Shown one piece after another: positions 39,539-49,536 of a stretch of 51,044 nucleotides of DNA. Made by a program: the position numbers and the translations under genes. Numbering within the stretch: position 1 is the stretch's first letter; every line of letters starts with the position of its first letter. Source of the DNA: Bacilli bacterium (GTDB taxonomy: Bacteria; Bacillota_I; Bacilli_A; RF39; UBA660); NCBI GenBank assembly GCA_017627015.1, contig JAGAHP010000020.1:1-51044 (forward strand), given 5' to 3'. The notes under the pieces were generated by a model that saw only the letters and a program-made list of their open reading frames with translations, was not told the origin of the DNA and did not search any database.

Positions 39539-41338
39539 GTGAATAAAAAAATGTTGTCTTTATTATTATCGTTAATAGTAACTATGTTTTTAATAATTAA
39601 ATTTAATTTAGAACCATTATATTTGGTTGTTATTTTAGTTTTAGGTTCTATTTTAATTAATTATTCTTTAAAACATAGTAAGAAAAAATATAATAAATTA
39701 AGTATTATTACATCAATAGTGTTATCAATTATTTATGTAATATGTGATAGTTTAGAAAAAACTAGTTTTATTAATATTTTTAATAGATATTTATTATTAA
39801 ATTTATCTGGTTACTTTGTTATATTTTATTTTTCAATTACTAATTTATTTATGTTCATAGATAAATATAAAAAGAATAAAATTGAAGATAAAAAAATATA
39901 CATAGGAAACTTAGAAATACTTAGTACATCAAGATTTTCGTTTTTAGTAAATTTTATTTTATTTTTCTTAATAAATATATTGTTTTTAATAAAATTTTAT
40001 CCTGGACTTTTAACATACGATTCTTATAATGAGCTAATGCAAGCAAAAGGTGTTATTCCACTTATGAATAATCATTCAATTCTTCACTCAAGTATTCTTA
40101 TGTTGTTTGTTAAATTTGGTTTGTTATTTAAAAGTGTTAATATAGGTGTGTTTTTATTTTTAATATTTCAAACTGCACTTGTTTCACTTACTTTTTCATA
40201 TATTTTATACTTTATGGCAAAAGAGAAAGTACCAGTATTATTTAGAGTATTTGCAGCTTTATTCTTTTTGTTTCATCCAATAAATATTTTTTATACTATT
40301 AGTTTATGGAAAGATGTATTATTTAGTTTAAGTTTTATTATATATAGTATATTAATATATTATTATTCTAAAGATAAAGATTATTTTAATAATAAAAAGA
40401 ATATAATAATATTCATAATAGTTTCTTTATTAGTTATGTATTTTAGAAATAATGGGGTATATGTAGTAATACTTAGTTTATTAGTATTATTTATATTAAA
40501 TAGAAGTAATTATAAAAAGATATTACCAATATTTTTAAGTATCATTGGATTATTCTTTATATCTAAATTAATAATATTTAATGCCTTAAATATTAAAGAT
40601 TATGAAATAAAAGAAACATTATCATTTCCATCTCAATCAATTGCGAGGATATATAAGTATGATAATAATAAATTAACAAATAAAGAGAAAAAAGAAATAG
40701 AAAAATTTTATTCCAAAAAAATTGGAGAAGTTTATAAACCTATTATTTCAGATAATACTAAAAACGAATTAAAACAAGAATACTTGTTAAAACATAAGGG
40801 CGATTATTTAAAATTAAACTTTAAATTGTTCTTTAAATACAACAAAAGATATTTAGAATCATTTATTAATAATAATTATGGTTATTATTACATGAATACA
40901 TATTATCCATCAATTATAATTGATCAAACTGATGAACAAGGTATTAAACATGCCCACATTGATTTCTTATTTGTTATGCTATTCTTAGTTTTAATAGTAT
41001 TATTTGTTCTTTTAACGTTATTATGGAATTTAAAAAATAAGAGTAATATTTTATTATTTGGTCTATTAATACCAGTAGCGTTAAGTATGCCTTTTAAAAT
41101 TCATGATAATGCATTAGTTTCTTTATTATTTAATATTGGTTTTTATGTTACAATTACATTCTTAACACTTTTATATAATATTAAAAATAAAAATAATATA
41201 TGGTACTATATTCCAGTAATTATATTATGGGTATCAATATTATTTTCACCAGTATTTGCTGAGTTTAGATATCTATATCCAGTATTTTTACTTATTCCAG
41301 TATTTATAGGTTTAACGATGAAAAAAGTAGATGATTAA
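39539..41338 (+). CDS. Multi-pass membrane protein, DUF6020/GT-C-like
   Basis: A 599-residue membrane protein with about 13 predicted segments. The first extracellular loop after segment 5 contains FYPGLLTYDSYNELMQAKG and NNHSILHSSIL, which fit the DUF6020 family (GT39/GT-C-like, with the D of TYDS as the likely catalytic residue). Later come SLWKDVLF and an extracytoplasmic loop with FPSQSIARIYKYDNNKLT. The family is linked to surface glycan or lipid-linked sugar transfer in Bacillota, without a proven acceptor. The start is the GTG at 39539 behind AAGAGG; the next in-frame ATG is too far. A single transcript ahead of the glucosaminidase. Confidence 0.78.
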   Translation: MNKKMLSLLLSLIVTMFLIIKFNLEPLYLVVILVLGSILINYSLKHSKKKYNKLSIITSIVLSIIYVICDSLEKTSFINIFNRYLLLNLSGYFVIFYFSITNLFMFIDKYKKNKIEDKKIYIGNLEILSTSRFSFLVNFILFFLINILFLIKFYPGLLTYDSYNELMQAKGVIPLMNNHSILHSSILMLFVKFGLLFKSVNIGVFLFLIFQTALVSLTFSYILYFMAKEKVPVLFRVFAALFFLFHPINIFYTISLWKDVLFSLSFIIYSILIYYYSKDKDYFNNKKNIIIFIIVSLLVMYFRNNGVYVVILSLLVLFILNRSNYKKILPIFLSIIGLFFISKLIIFNALNIKDYEIKETLSFPSQSIARIYKYDNNKLTNKEKKEIEKFYSKKIGEVYKPIISDNTKNELKQEYLLKHKGDYLKLNFKLFFKYNKRYLESFINNNYGYYYMNTYYPSIIIDQTDEQGIKHAHIDFLFVMLFLVLIVLFVLLTLLWNLKNKSNILLFGLLIPVALSMPFKIHDNALVSLLFNIGFYVTITFLTLLYNIKNKNNIWYYIPVIILWVSILFSPVFAEFRYLYPVFLLIPVFIGLTMKKVDD

Positions 41339-41350
41339 TCTACTTTTTTT
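41322..41350 (+). terminator. Terminator of the DUF6020-like gene
   Basis: AAAAAAGTAGAT, GATTA loop and ATCTACTTTTTTTT; left arm in the last codons. Confidence 0.87.
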
Positions 41351-41413
41351 TTACACTTGTTTACACACCTTTAATTTTTTTTGTTGCTGAAATAAAAAAC
41401 TAGTAGTATTTTT

Positions 41414-41422
41414 TGTTATAAT
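41414..41422 (+). promoter_or_regulatory. Extended -10 promoter of the glucosaminidase operon
   Basis: TGT-TATAAT (-10 at 41417-41422); no clear -35. AGAAGGTGG follows as ribosome site. Confidence 0.65.
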
Positions 41423-41456
41423 TATATATACAAAGTAGAAAGAAGGTGGCTTAAAT

Positions 41457-43436
41457 ATGAAAAAAATAAATGCTTATTTATTAAGTTTAGTTATTGTTTT
41501 ATCATGTGTATTGCCATTTATTCCTACAAATGTTAAAGCAATGGCAAGTACTTATACTTATGCATATATAGATGCGACTGAATTAGGACCAAGAACTTGT
41601 CCTAGTACAAATTGCGGAAGAGTATACCACGATGAGGGTGGAATAATATGGTTATATAGACCAAGAGTTGTTGAAGTAATTGGTTATTCTGGTTCTTGGG
41701 CTCAAATAAAATGGAATTATTGGGGATTTACTTATACTGGTTATATCCTTCAAGAATATTTAGGTAATAAAAGAACTGTTACATTAGATCAAAACTATGC
41801 GAATGAATTAAGAAGAAAAGGTTTTCCTGAAAGTTATGTTGAAAGTTTAACTAAGATGCATGCGATACATCCAAAATGGAATTTTGAAGTATCTAATACA
41901 AATGTTAAACTAACAGATGCGGTTAATGCAGAATATAATCCGGTTTATAAAAATTTAATTAGTACAACAAATAAAAATCAATTATCAACAGATGGAGCGG
42001 CATATGTAAATGGTAGATATGTAGAATTTGAACCAGGTTGGTACGCTCCTAACAAAGAAACAATTAAATATTATATGGATCCAAGAAATTTCTTAGACGA
42101 TAATAGTGTATTTATGTTTGAACAATTATCATATAATCAAAATGTTTCTGAAAGCGATATTCAATCTATGTTAAACGGAACATTTATGGCAGGATCATTT
42201 TCATATAATGGACAAACATATACTTATGCAAGAGCATTTATGGAAGCAGGTAAATCTACAAACGTTAATCCTGTTCATTTAGCAGCAAGAGTTTTACAAG
42301 AACAAGGTACTAATGGATCTGCTACTTCATCTATGAATTATGGTGGACAAACATATTATAATTATTTCAACTTTAATGCTTCAGGAAGTACAACTTCAGA
42401 AATAGTTAATAATGCATTATCATATGCTAGAAGTCATGGTTGGAATAATCCATATTTAGCAATTAAAGGTGGAGCAGAAGGTATATCTGATGGATATATA
42501 TCTAATAACCAAGATACTTTATATTATCAAAAATTTAATATAGTTGGTTCTAGTAGATATTGGCATCAATATATGGCAAATATACAAGCTCCATATAAAG
42601 AAAGTTATACAACTTATTCATCATATTTTAATAAGAATTTATTAAATAATAGTTATACGTTTAAAATACCTGTTTACTCAGATATGGGTGGTGGTTCAGC
42701 AATCGCTACTAAATCTAATAACAACAACTTAAATGGATTAAGTATTAGTAATGTTTCTTTAAATCCAGCATTTAGTTCAAGTATTACTACTTATAATGCA
42801 ACTGTTGATTATAATGTAAGTAGTGTTAATGTAAGTGCTACTAAAGCTGATTCTAAAGCTAGTGTATCAGGAACAGGAACAGTTAAATTAAATGTAGGAT
42901 CAAATACTATAAAAGTAAATGTAACTGCAGAAGATGGAAGTGTTAAAACTTATACAGTTACTATAACTAGAAAAGAAGAAGAAAAAATAGATCCATCAGC
43001 TGCGAAACCTGATGATACAATTAGATTAGTTGGATATAAAAACAATGGTGGAAATATATCTGGATTTGATTTAGGACAAGATGTTAGTAAAGTTGTTAGT
43101 AAAATTAAAAGTAAATTTTCAACTGCTAGTATAAAAGTAATTAATAGTAATAATAAAGAAATTACTAGTGGATTAGTATCAACTGGTCAAAAGATAACAG
43201 TTACTATAAATAATAATACTAAAACATATAATGTTGTAGTATTTGGAGATACTAATGGAGATGGAAAAATAAGTGCGATAGATTATTCTAAAGTTAAAGC
43301 ACAAATATTAAAAACTGCTTCGTTAAATGGTTCATATAGCTTAGCAGCTGATACTAATAAAGATGGAAAAGTAAGTGCAATTGATTATTCAAAAATAAAA
43401 TCTCATATATTAAAAATAGATAGTTTAGTACAGTAA
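41457..43436 (+). CDS. Secreted glucosaminidase with SH3, cadherin-like and dockerin domains
   Basis: A 659-residue secreted peptidoglycan hydrolase. A signal peptide (about 1-29) leads to a bacterial SH3-like domain (about 35-100, TCPSTNCGRVY), then a helical linker (FPESYVESLTKMHAIHPKW), the glucosaminidase domain (about 200-385, with the catalytic E282 in RVLQEQG), a cadherin-like beta-sandwich (about 425-510) and a C-terminal type I dockerin. The dockerin shows two calcium-binding loops, DTNGDGKISAIDYSK at 598 and DTNKDGKVSAIDYSK at 632, each followed by a helix. Cleaves between GlcNAc and MurNAc in the wall. Followed 13 bases later by a membrane-anchored protein that could carry its receptor. 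Confidence 0.93.
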   Translation: MKKINAYLLSLVIVLSCVLPFIPTNVKAMASTYTYAYIDATELGPRTCPSTNCGRVYHDEGGIIWLYRPRVVEVIGYSGSWAQIKWNYWGFTYTGYILQEYLGNKRTVTLDQNYANELRRKGFPESYVESLTKMHAIHPKWNFEVSNTNVKLTDAVNAEYNPVYKNLISTTNKNQLSTDGAAYVNGRYVEFEPGWYAPNKETIKYYMDPRNFLDDNSVFMFEQLSYNQNVSESDIQSMLNGTFMAGSFSYNGQTYTYARAFMEAGKSTNVNPVHLAARVLQEQGTNGSATSSMNYGGQTYYNYFNFNASGSTTSEIVNNALSYARSHGWNNPYLAIKGGAEGISDGYISNNQDTLYYQKFNIVGSSRYWHQYMANIQAPYKESYTTYSSYFNKNLLNNSYTFKIPVYSDMGGGSAIATKSNNNNLNGLSISNVSLNPAFSSSITTYNATVDYNVSSVNVSATKADSKASVSGTGTVKLNVGSNTIKVNVTAEDGSVKTYTVTITRKEEEKIDPSAAKPDDTIRLVGYKNNGGNISGFDLGQDVSKVVSKIKSKFSTASIKVINSNNKEITSGLVSTGQKITVTINNNTKTYNVVVFGDTNGDGKISAIDYSKVKAQILKTASLNGSYSLAADTNKDGKVSAIDYSKIKSHILKIDSLVQ

Positions 43437-43449
43437 GGGGAGTGGTACA

Positions 43450-45039
43450 ATGAAGAAGATTAAATATTTATTTATAGCATTATTATTAACAATACCAATT
43501 ACAGGAAGGGCAGCAGTTATTCATTGTTCTGCTCCTTCTTCTGTTGAATCTGGAGAAACTTTTACAGTAACTTTCTCTGGTTCTTTAAATAGTTCAGCAT
43601 CTGTTTGGTTCGCATCAATTGGTTCATCAAGTAATGTAACTTATGCAGGTGGTGATGGACTTTCTATACCAGGAAAAGATGGCGCTAGTATGTCACATTC
43701 TGTAAGATTTACCGCAGGTAATCCAGGTACCGCATCATTCTATGCATATGATGTAGATGTATCTGATGGAGTAAATTCATATTCAGATAGTGATACTTGT
43801 TATGTAGAAATTACATCAGCAACTAAACCTAATGGAGCTAGTGCTAATATTTATGATGGAGTATATGGTAATGATGATGACGATGAAGAAAAAGAAATTG
43901 ATCCAGATAAAGCTTCAAATAGTTATTTAAAAAGCTTATCAATAGAAGGAGTTAAGATTAGTCCAGCATTTAATAAAGACAAAATGGAATATTCAGCTGT
44001 TGTTCCAGGTGATAAAGAAAAAATAGTTATTAAAGGTGAAGTAGAAGATGAAAAAGCAACTGTAGAAGGTCTTGGAGAAGTAGAATTAAAAGAAGGAATT
44101 AATAAAATAGAAATTAAAGTTACTGCGGAAAATGGTGAAGAAAGAAAATATATTCTTACAATAACAAGAAAAGAAAAAAATCCTATTGAAGTAACTATTA
44201 ATAAAAAGAAATATACAGTAGTAAAAAAAGAAATTGGTTTAAAAGTGCCAGAAGGATTTGTTAAAACAACTGTTACTATAGATAAACAAGAGGTAGTAGC
44301 GTATTCAAATAAGTTTACTGGTTATTTAATAGTTGCCTTAGTGGATGAAGACGGAAAAGCATCATGGTTTATTTATAATCAAAAGAATGGTACTTATACT
44401 AAATATTCAGAATTAAAGTCAAATGGTTTAAGACTAATTATTCTTGATGCTAAAAAGAAGGATGTACCATATAGATATAAAAAGACTGAATTTAAAATAA
44501 ATGATGAAATAGTAGAAGGATATGCTTTAGAATTAGGATCTAATTATAGATTAGTATATGCTTTAAATATGGATACGGGTAATAAAGGATTTTATCTATA
44601 TGATATGGAAGAAAATACTTTCCAAAGATTTTATAACACTCAAGTAAATATTTATAGAAGCTTAGTTAAAAAATTAGAGATAGTTTTAATTGCTCTAGCT
44701 GGAATAATACTATTAATGGGTATAGTTATTGTATCAATTATGTTTATTAATAGAAAGACTAAGAAATTTATAAAAAACGGTGGAAAAGTAGAAGAAGAAA
44801 AACCAATTATTGATGAAGAAGATGAAGAAGAAAAAAAAGAAGAATTAAAAAATAAAATTAAAGAGAAATCTGAAGAAATAGATAGACAAAAATTAGAATT
44901 AGCTAGAACTAGAAGAATTACTCCAATTAATGAAAATAAAACTGAAGAAAAAGTTTTAACTAGAGAAGAAATAAAAAGAAGAAAAAAAGAAGAAAAAGAA
45001 GAATTAGAAAAAATGAGAAGAGAATTCTTTGATTTATAG
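43450..45039 (+). CDS. Membrane-anchored surface protein with Ig- and cadherin-like domains
   Basis: A 529-residue type I membrane protein. Signal peptide (about 1-21), an N-terminal beta-sandwich (about 24-125; SSVESGETFTVTFSGSLNS and GTASFYAYDVDVSDG), an acidic linker, a cadherin-like domain (about 160-245) like that of the upstream hydrolase, a further extracellular part (about 250-400), one membrane segment (about 409-433) and a highly charged cytoplasmic tail (EEKKEELKNKIKEKSEEIDR) that is coiled-coil-like. The N-terminal sandwich has some look of a cohesin domain, but I cannot confirm this. Co-transcribed with the dockerin-bearing hydrolase, it is a reasonable candidate for its wall-side anchor. 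The role of the tail is unknown. Confidence 0.8.
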   Translation: MKKIKYLFIALLLTIPITGRAAVIHCSAPSSVESGETFTVTFSGSLNSSASVWFASIGSSSNVTYAGGDGLSIPGKDGASMSHSVRFTAGNPGTASFYAYDVDVSDGVNSYSDSDTCYVEITSATKPNGASANIYDGVYGNDDDDEEKEIDPDKASNSYLKSLSIEGVKISPAFNKDKMEYSAVVPGDKEKIVIKGEVEDEKATVEGLGEVELKEGINKIEIKVTAENGEERKYILTITRKEKNPIEVTINKKKYTVVKKEIGLKVPEGFVKTTVTIDKQEVVAYSNKFTGYLIVALVDEDGKASWFIYNQKNGTYTKYSELKSNGLRLIILDAKKKDVPYRYKKTEFKINDEIVEGYALELGSNYRLVYALNMDTGNKGFYLYDMEENTFQRFYNTQVNIYRSLVKKLEIVLIALAGIILLMGIVIVSIMFINRKTKKFIKNGGKVEEEKPIIDEEDEEEKKEELKNKIKEKSEEIDRQKLELARTRRITPINENKTEEKVLTREEIKRRKKEEKEELEKMRREFFDL

Positions 45040-45093
45040 AATAATTTAACTAAAACTGTACATAATAATAATGACATGATAGTTAATATGTTA

Positions 45094-45130
45094 AAAAGAG
45101 AAATATGCGGGATGCCTATTTCTTTTTTTT
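45094..45130 (+). terminator. Terminator of the glucosaminidase operon
   Basis: AGAAATA and TATTTCT flank TGCGGGATGCC, followed by eight T. It lies 55 bases after the stop codon. Confidence 0.82.
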
Positions 45131-45138
45131 ATTCTAAA

Positions 45139-45147
45139 TGATATAAT
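45139..45147 (+). promoter_or_regulatory. Extended -10 promoter of the glycan operon
   Basis: TGA-TATAAT (-10 at 45142-45147) ahead of the O-antigen-ligase/GT4 gene. Confidence 0.6.
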
Positions 45148-45176
45148 ATTATAAATAGATGGTGAGGTTGATGTAT

Positions 45177-47480
45177 ATGAATAAAGCAATAAAATATAAT
45201 AATTTTTTTGATAGATTTGTTTATTTATTTTTATTGTTTAGTCCAGTATTAGATGCATTAACATCAATTTTTGTAAGAAATATAAACATATCATTCTCAA
45301 TAGGAACTATAGTAAGAGGTATATTTCTATTATTAGTATTAATTTGGATAAGATATAATGAAAAAAATAAGAAATTACTTATATTCTTCTTATTATATAT
45401 AATACTTGCTTTAATGTATTATTTTGGTGAAAAAAATAATGATATTTTTTTAGAAATAACTAATATATTTCAAATATTTTATTTACCTATTATGCTTTTA
45501 TTCTTTTCTAAATATAATAATGAAAAGATTAATGATAAATTAATTGTAAAAATATATTTATTCTATTTAAATTTAATTCTAATTCCATATTTATTTAACG
45601 TAGGTTATAGTTTGACTGAAAGTTATTCAAATAAAATAGGATATTTTGGGTTCTTTATAGGAGGAAATGAATTAAGCGCTATACTTGTAGGTCTTGCGCC
45701 AATAGTATTAACGTACGTTTCTAAATCTAAAAGTTATATTTTAAAAATAGTAACTTACATAGAATTATTCTTAGTAATGATTTTAATAGGTACTAAAACA
45801 TTATTTGTAGGAATAATAATTGTTTTACTATATTTACTTTATAAAAAATTACGTTATTCATATGTTGTTATGAATGAAAAGAAAAGTAAATTACCAATAA
45901 TTATAGGTGTCATTGTAATAGCTATAACAGTCCTAGTATTCCCTAAATTACCAATGGTAAAAAATATAAAAACTACTTTAAATTATTACAAGGTTAAAAA
46001 GGTAAGTGATATTGTTAAAGTAGAAAATATAGATAACATAATATTTAGTAAAAGATTATCTAATTTAAAAAATGTAAATACAAAGTACATTCATGGAGAA
46101 GCTAAAAACTTTATATATGGAATAGGATTAAGTGAAATAAAAGAAATCAATGTTATCGAAATAGATATATTTGATATATTCTATAGCATTGGTATATTTG
46201 GTACATTTATTTATATTTTACTAATATTATTTACTTCTAATTTTAACGAACTAAGAAATGAAAAGTCTTTTGCCTCTTTATTATTTATACTAATGTCTTT
46301 ATTTACGGGTCATGTTTTAATAAAACCTATGGTATCTATTTATATAGCTTTATTATATATATTAAGTAGAAACGAAGTAGTAATGGAAAAGAAAAAGATT
46401 CTATTAGTATCTAATATGTATCCAAGTGAGAAATATAAACATTATGGAACTTTTGTAAAAAATACAGAAGAATTATTAAAGGATAATGGATTTGATGTAG
46501 ATAGAGTTGTTATTACTAAACATTTAGATAGAATAACAAAATTATTCTCATATTTTGATTTATATATTGGAACAATATTAAAAACAATTTTTAATAATTA
46601 TGATTATATTTATGTTCATTTTATATCACATTCTAGTTTAGGAGCGGTTATTTCTAAAAAAATATGTAAAGACACAAAGTTAATATTAAATGCACATGGT
46701 AATGATGTTCTTGCTGATATGGATTTTGAAAAGAAAAACGAAGAAAGAAGTAAGAAATATATAAAATATGCTGATGCAGTAGTTGTGCCATCTAAATACT
46801 TTAAGGATGTAATAGTATCTAAATATAATTACGATGAAGAAAAAGTTTATGTCTATCCATCTGGTGGAGTAAATACAACTAGATTTATTAATATAGATCA
46901 AAAAGATGCCAAAAAAGCTGTTAATTTAAATGATAAATATTCATATATTGGATATGTATCTAGAATAGAAAAAAATAAAGGATATGATGTGTTTTTAAAA
47001 GCTATTAAAGAATTAGTAGACCAAGATAAAGTTAAAAATCTAAAATTCTTAATAGTAGGTGGAGGTTTAGAGGAAGATAAATTTAATGAATTAGTTAAAA
47101 AATTAAAATTAAAAGATTATTTAGAAATAAGAAATATGGTTTCACAAGAAGAATTAATTAATATTTATAATTCATTAGATATATTTGTATTCCCAACTTA
47201 TAGAAAAAGTGAAAGTTTAGGTTTAGTAGGACTAGAAGCAATGGCTTGTGAAACATTAGTTATCGCAAGTAAAAATTATGGGCCAACTGATTATGTTGTA
47301 GATAATAAAAATGGTAAATTCTTTAAACCAAAAGATGAAAAAGATTTAGCAGCAAAAATATTAGAAATGGAAAAAATGAATAAAGAAGAAGTTAAAAAGA
47401 TGAAGAAAAAGGCTAGAGAAACTGCGATTAAATATGATTCTAATAATACAAAAGAATTATTATTAAAAGTTTTTAAGTAG
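45177..47480 (+). CDS. O-antigen-ligase-like domain fused to a GT4 glycosyltransferase
   Basis: A 767-residue fusion protein. The first 400 residues have about ten membrane segments and the polymerase/ligase region (FFIGGNELSAILVGLAPIVL, with a large loop NLKNVNTKYIHGEAKNFIYG), consistent with a Wzy/WaaL-type O-antigen ligase or polymerase. From about 403 a GT-B, family GT4 enzyme starts (KKKILLVSNMYPSE), with NAHGNDVL, GYVSRIEKNKGYDVFL, and the E-x7-E motif (E679 and E687, ESLGLVGLE). The start is the ATG at 45177, 9 bases after GAGG; two upstream in-frame ATGs are too close or lie in the ribosome site. Polymerisation/ligation and sugar transfer linked in one chain is unusual. It leads the GT2/GT4 gene row. 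Confidence 0.82.
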   Translation: MNKAIKYNNFFDRFVYLFLLFSPVLDALTSIFVRNINISFSIGTIVRGIFLLLVLIWIRYNEKNKKLLIFFLLYIILALMYYFGEKNNDIFLEITNIFQIFYLPIMLLFFSKYNNEKINDKLIVKIYLFYLNLILIPYLFNVGYSLTESYSNKIGYFGFFIGGNELSAILVGLAPIVLTYVSKSKSYILKIVTYIELFLVMILIGTKTLFVGIIIVLLYLLYKKLRYSYVVMNEKKSKLPIIIGVIVIAITVLVFPKLPMVKNIKTTLNYYKVKKVSDIVKVENIDNIIFSKRLSNLKNVNTKYIHGEAKNFIYGIGLSEIKEINVIEIDIFDIFYSIGIFGTFIYILLILFTSNFNELRNEKSFASLLFILMSLFTGHVLIKPMVSIYIALLYILSRNEVVMEKKKILLVSNMYPSEKYKHYGTFVKNTEELLKDNGFDVDRVVITKHLDRITKLFSYFDLYIGTILKTIFNNYDYIYVHFISHSSLGAVISKKICKDTKLILNAHGNDVLADMDFEKKNEERSKKYIKYADAVVVPSKYFKDVIVSKYNYDEEKVYVYPSGGVNTTRFINIDQKDAKKAVNLNDKYSYIGYVSRIEKNKGYDVFLKAIKELVDQDKVKNLKFLIVGGGLEEDKFNELVKKLKLKDYLEIRNMVSQEELINIYNSLDIFVFPTYRKSESLGLVGLEAMACETLVIASKNYGPTDYVVDNKNGKFFKPKDEKDLAAKILEMEKMNKEEVKKMKKKARETAIKYDSNNTKELLLKVFK

Positions 47481-47488
47481 GTGAAATA

Positions 47489-48358
47489 ATGTCAAAAATA
47501 GGAATGGTTATATTAAATTATAATGATTATGAAACAACTAGTAAGTATATTGATATGATAAAGAATTATAAATCAATTAATAATATTGTTATAGTTGATA
47601 ATAATAGTACTGATGGTTCGTATGAAAAGTTAAGTAGCATTAATAATAACAAGATAAAAGTAATTAAAACAGATAAGAATAAAGGATATGCATATGGAAA
47701 TAATTTTGGTATTAATTATCTTAATAAAAATAATGATGTTGATTATATAATTATTTCTAATCCAGATATAATAGTTGAAGAAAAAGTAATTAAAAAATTA
47801 CAAAAAGATATGGATAATAATGAAGATATATCTATTGTATGTCCTGTTATTAATCAATTAGATGAAAAGATAAGAGGATGGAGATTACCAACTATTAAAG
47901 ATGAAATACTTTTGAATATTAATTATATTCAAAGAAAAGTTAAAAAGAAATTAACTTATAGTGAAGAAAAATATTCAGGACATTTAACTAAAGTAGATGT
48001 AGTACCTGGTTGTTTCTTCATGATTAGAAAAGATATTATGAAATTAATTGGTAATTTTGATGAAGCAACTTTTCTATATTATGAAGAGAATATTTTAGGA
48101 CAAAAATTAAAGAATATAGATAAAAAAACATATGTTGATAATGAAGTGAGTGTTATTCATGACTTATCAGTATCTGTTGATAAATCATTTAATTCTATAA
48201 AAAAATATAAGATATTAAAACAAAGTCAAAAATATTTTGTAAAAAACTATTTAAATGCGAATATTTTTGATATGATGTTATTAGGACTTACATATTATAT
48301 TAGTCTTGGAGTTTCATATGTAATATGTTTCTTCAAAAATATAAGGAGTAAAAAATAA
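47489..48358 (+). CDS. GT2 family glycosyltransferase, rhamnosyltransferase-like
   Basis: A 289-residue GT-A fold glycosyltransferase. MVILNYNDYETTSKYI, then VIVDNNSTDGSYEKL and NKGYAYGNNFGINYLN form the nucleotide-sugar pocket, and SNPDIIVEE carries the D-x-D-like metal-binding acid. VVPGCFFMIRKDIMKLIGNFD matches the family acceptor segment. Two membrane-associated helices form the end. Given rfbA-rfbC downstream, a rhamnosyl transfer is plausible. Ribosome site AGGTGAAATA follows the previous stop; the stop codon overlaps the next ATG by 1 base, so the two glycosyltransferases are coupled. Confidence 0.9.
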   Translation: MSKIGMVILNYNDYETTSKYIDMIKNYKSINNIVIVDNNSTDGSYEKLSSINNNKIKVIKTDKNKGYAYGNNFGINYLNKNNDVDYIIISNPDIIVEEKVIKKLQKDMDNNEDISIVCPVINQLDEKIRGWRLPTIKDEILLNINYIQRKVKKKLTYSEEKYSGHLTKVDVVPGCFFMIRKDIMKLIGNFDEATFLYYEENILGQKLKNIDKKTYVDNEVSVIHDLSVSVDKSFNSIKKYKILKQSQKYFVKNYLNANIFDMMLLGLTYYISLGVSYVICFFKNIRSKK

Positions 48359-49536
48359 TGAAAAATATAATAATTATTGGTTCGAGAGGTTATGAAAAAG
48401 AATATGGTGGATGGGAAACGTTTGTTACTAATTTAATTAATAATTATAACGATAAAAATACTATATTCTATGTTCCAGAACTTACTCACAAAAAAAGAAA
48501 TAATAATGTTGAAGTAAGAAATGGAGTTACTTGTCCACAAATATATGTACCTAAACAAGGTTCTATGACTATGATGACATTTGCTTTTAAAGCAACATTA
48601 TATTTCATGAAATATATTAAAAAAGAAAAACTAGAAAATGTTGTTATGTATACATTAGGTTATAGAGTAGGACCACTATTTACTTTAATACATAGAAAAT
48701 TAACTAAGATGGGAGTAAAAATTGTTATTAATCCTGATGGTATAGAATGGCAAAGAGCTAAATGGAATTTTCTTGTTAAATCTTATTTAAAATTTTCTGA
48801 AAAAACTATGATAAATGCATCTGATTATGTAGTTTGTGATAGTAAAAATATAGAAAAATATGTTAAAGATAAGTATAAGAAAAAAGAAAATAAAACTACT
48901 TTTATAGCGTATGGTGCATATTTAAAAGATATTAAAGATATAGATAAAAAGACTAAAGCATTTATGGATATGCATGATATTAAAAAAAGAGAGTATTATT
49001 TAATTGTAGGTAGATTTGTACCTGAAAATAATTATGAATTAATAATAAGAGAATTTATGAAATCTTCTACTAAGAAAGATTTAGTTATAGTATCTAACGT
49101 TGAACAAAACAAATTTTATGAAAAACTAAAATTAACAACAGGTTTTGATAAAGATGAAAGAATAAAATTTGTTGGTCCAGTATATGATCAAGAAATATTG
49201 GTTAGATTAAGAAAAAATGCTAAGGCATACATTCATGGACATTCTGCAGGTGGAACTAATCCTTCATTACTAGAAGCATTAAGTATTACAGATGTTAATA
49301 TTTTGTATGATGCTTGTTATAACAAAGAGGTTGGAGAAGATGCTGCTATCTATTTTTCAAATGAAGAAGGTTCTTTATGTAAGCAAATTGAAATAATAGA
49401 AAAATTTAAGAGTAAAGAACAAAATGAATATGGAGAAAAAGCTAAAAACAGAATTAAAAATGAATATACTTGGGAGATAGTAGTTAAAAAATATAAAAAA
49501 CTATTTGATAAGCTATTAAAAAATAAGAATGAATAA
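48358..49536 (+). CDS. DUF1972/GT4 glycosyltransferase, RgpA-like
   Basis: A 392-residue glycosyltransferase. The N-terminal DUF1972 domain is recognised by IIIGSRGYEKEYGGWETFV (a variant of GSRGIPAKYGGFET) and by INPDGIEWQRAKW. The GT-B C-terminal half has YYLIVGRFVPENNYELII and HGHSAGGTNPSLLEALS, the last being the nucleotide-sugar-binding region of beta-1,4-rhamnosyltransferases such as RgpA/WchF. It overlaps the GT2 gene by 1 base (AAATAATG) and uses AAGGAG in its end. A terminator palindrome closes the operon. Probably builds the first rhamnose link on a lipid carrier; inferred from the family. Confidence 0.92.
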   Translation: MKNIIIIGSRGYEKEYGGWETFVTNLINNYNDKNTIFYVPELTHKKRNNNVEVRNGVTCPQIYVPKQGSMTMMTFAFKATLYFMKYIKKEKLENVVMYTLGYRVGPLFTLIHRKLTKMGVKIVINPDGIEWQRAKWNFLVKSYLKFSEKTMINASDYVVCDSKNIEKYVKDKYKKKENKTTFIAYGAYLKDIKDIDKKTKAFMDMHDIKKREYYLIVGRFVPENNYELIIREFMKSSTKKDLVIVSNVEQNKFYEKLKLTTGFDKDERIKFVGPVYDQEILVRLRKNAKAYIHGHSAGGTNPSLLEALSITDVNILYDACYNKEVGEDAAIYFSNEEGSLCKQIEIIEKFKSKEQNEYGEKAKNRIKNEYTWEIVVKKYKKLFDKLLKNKNE

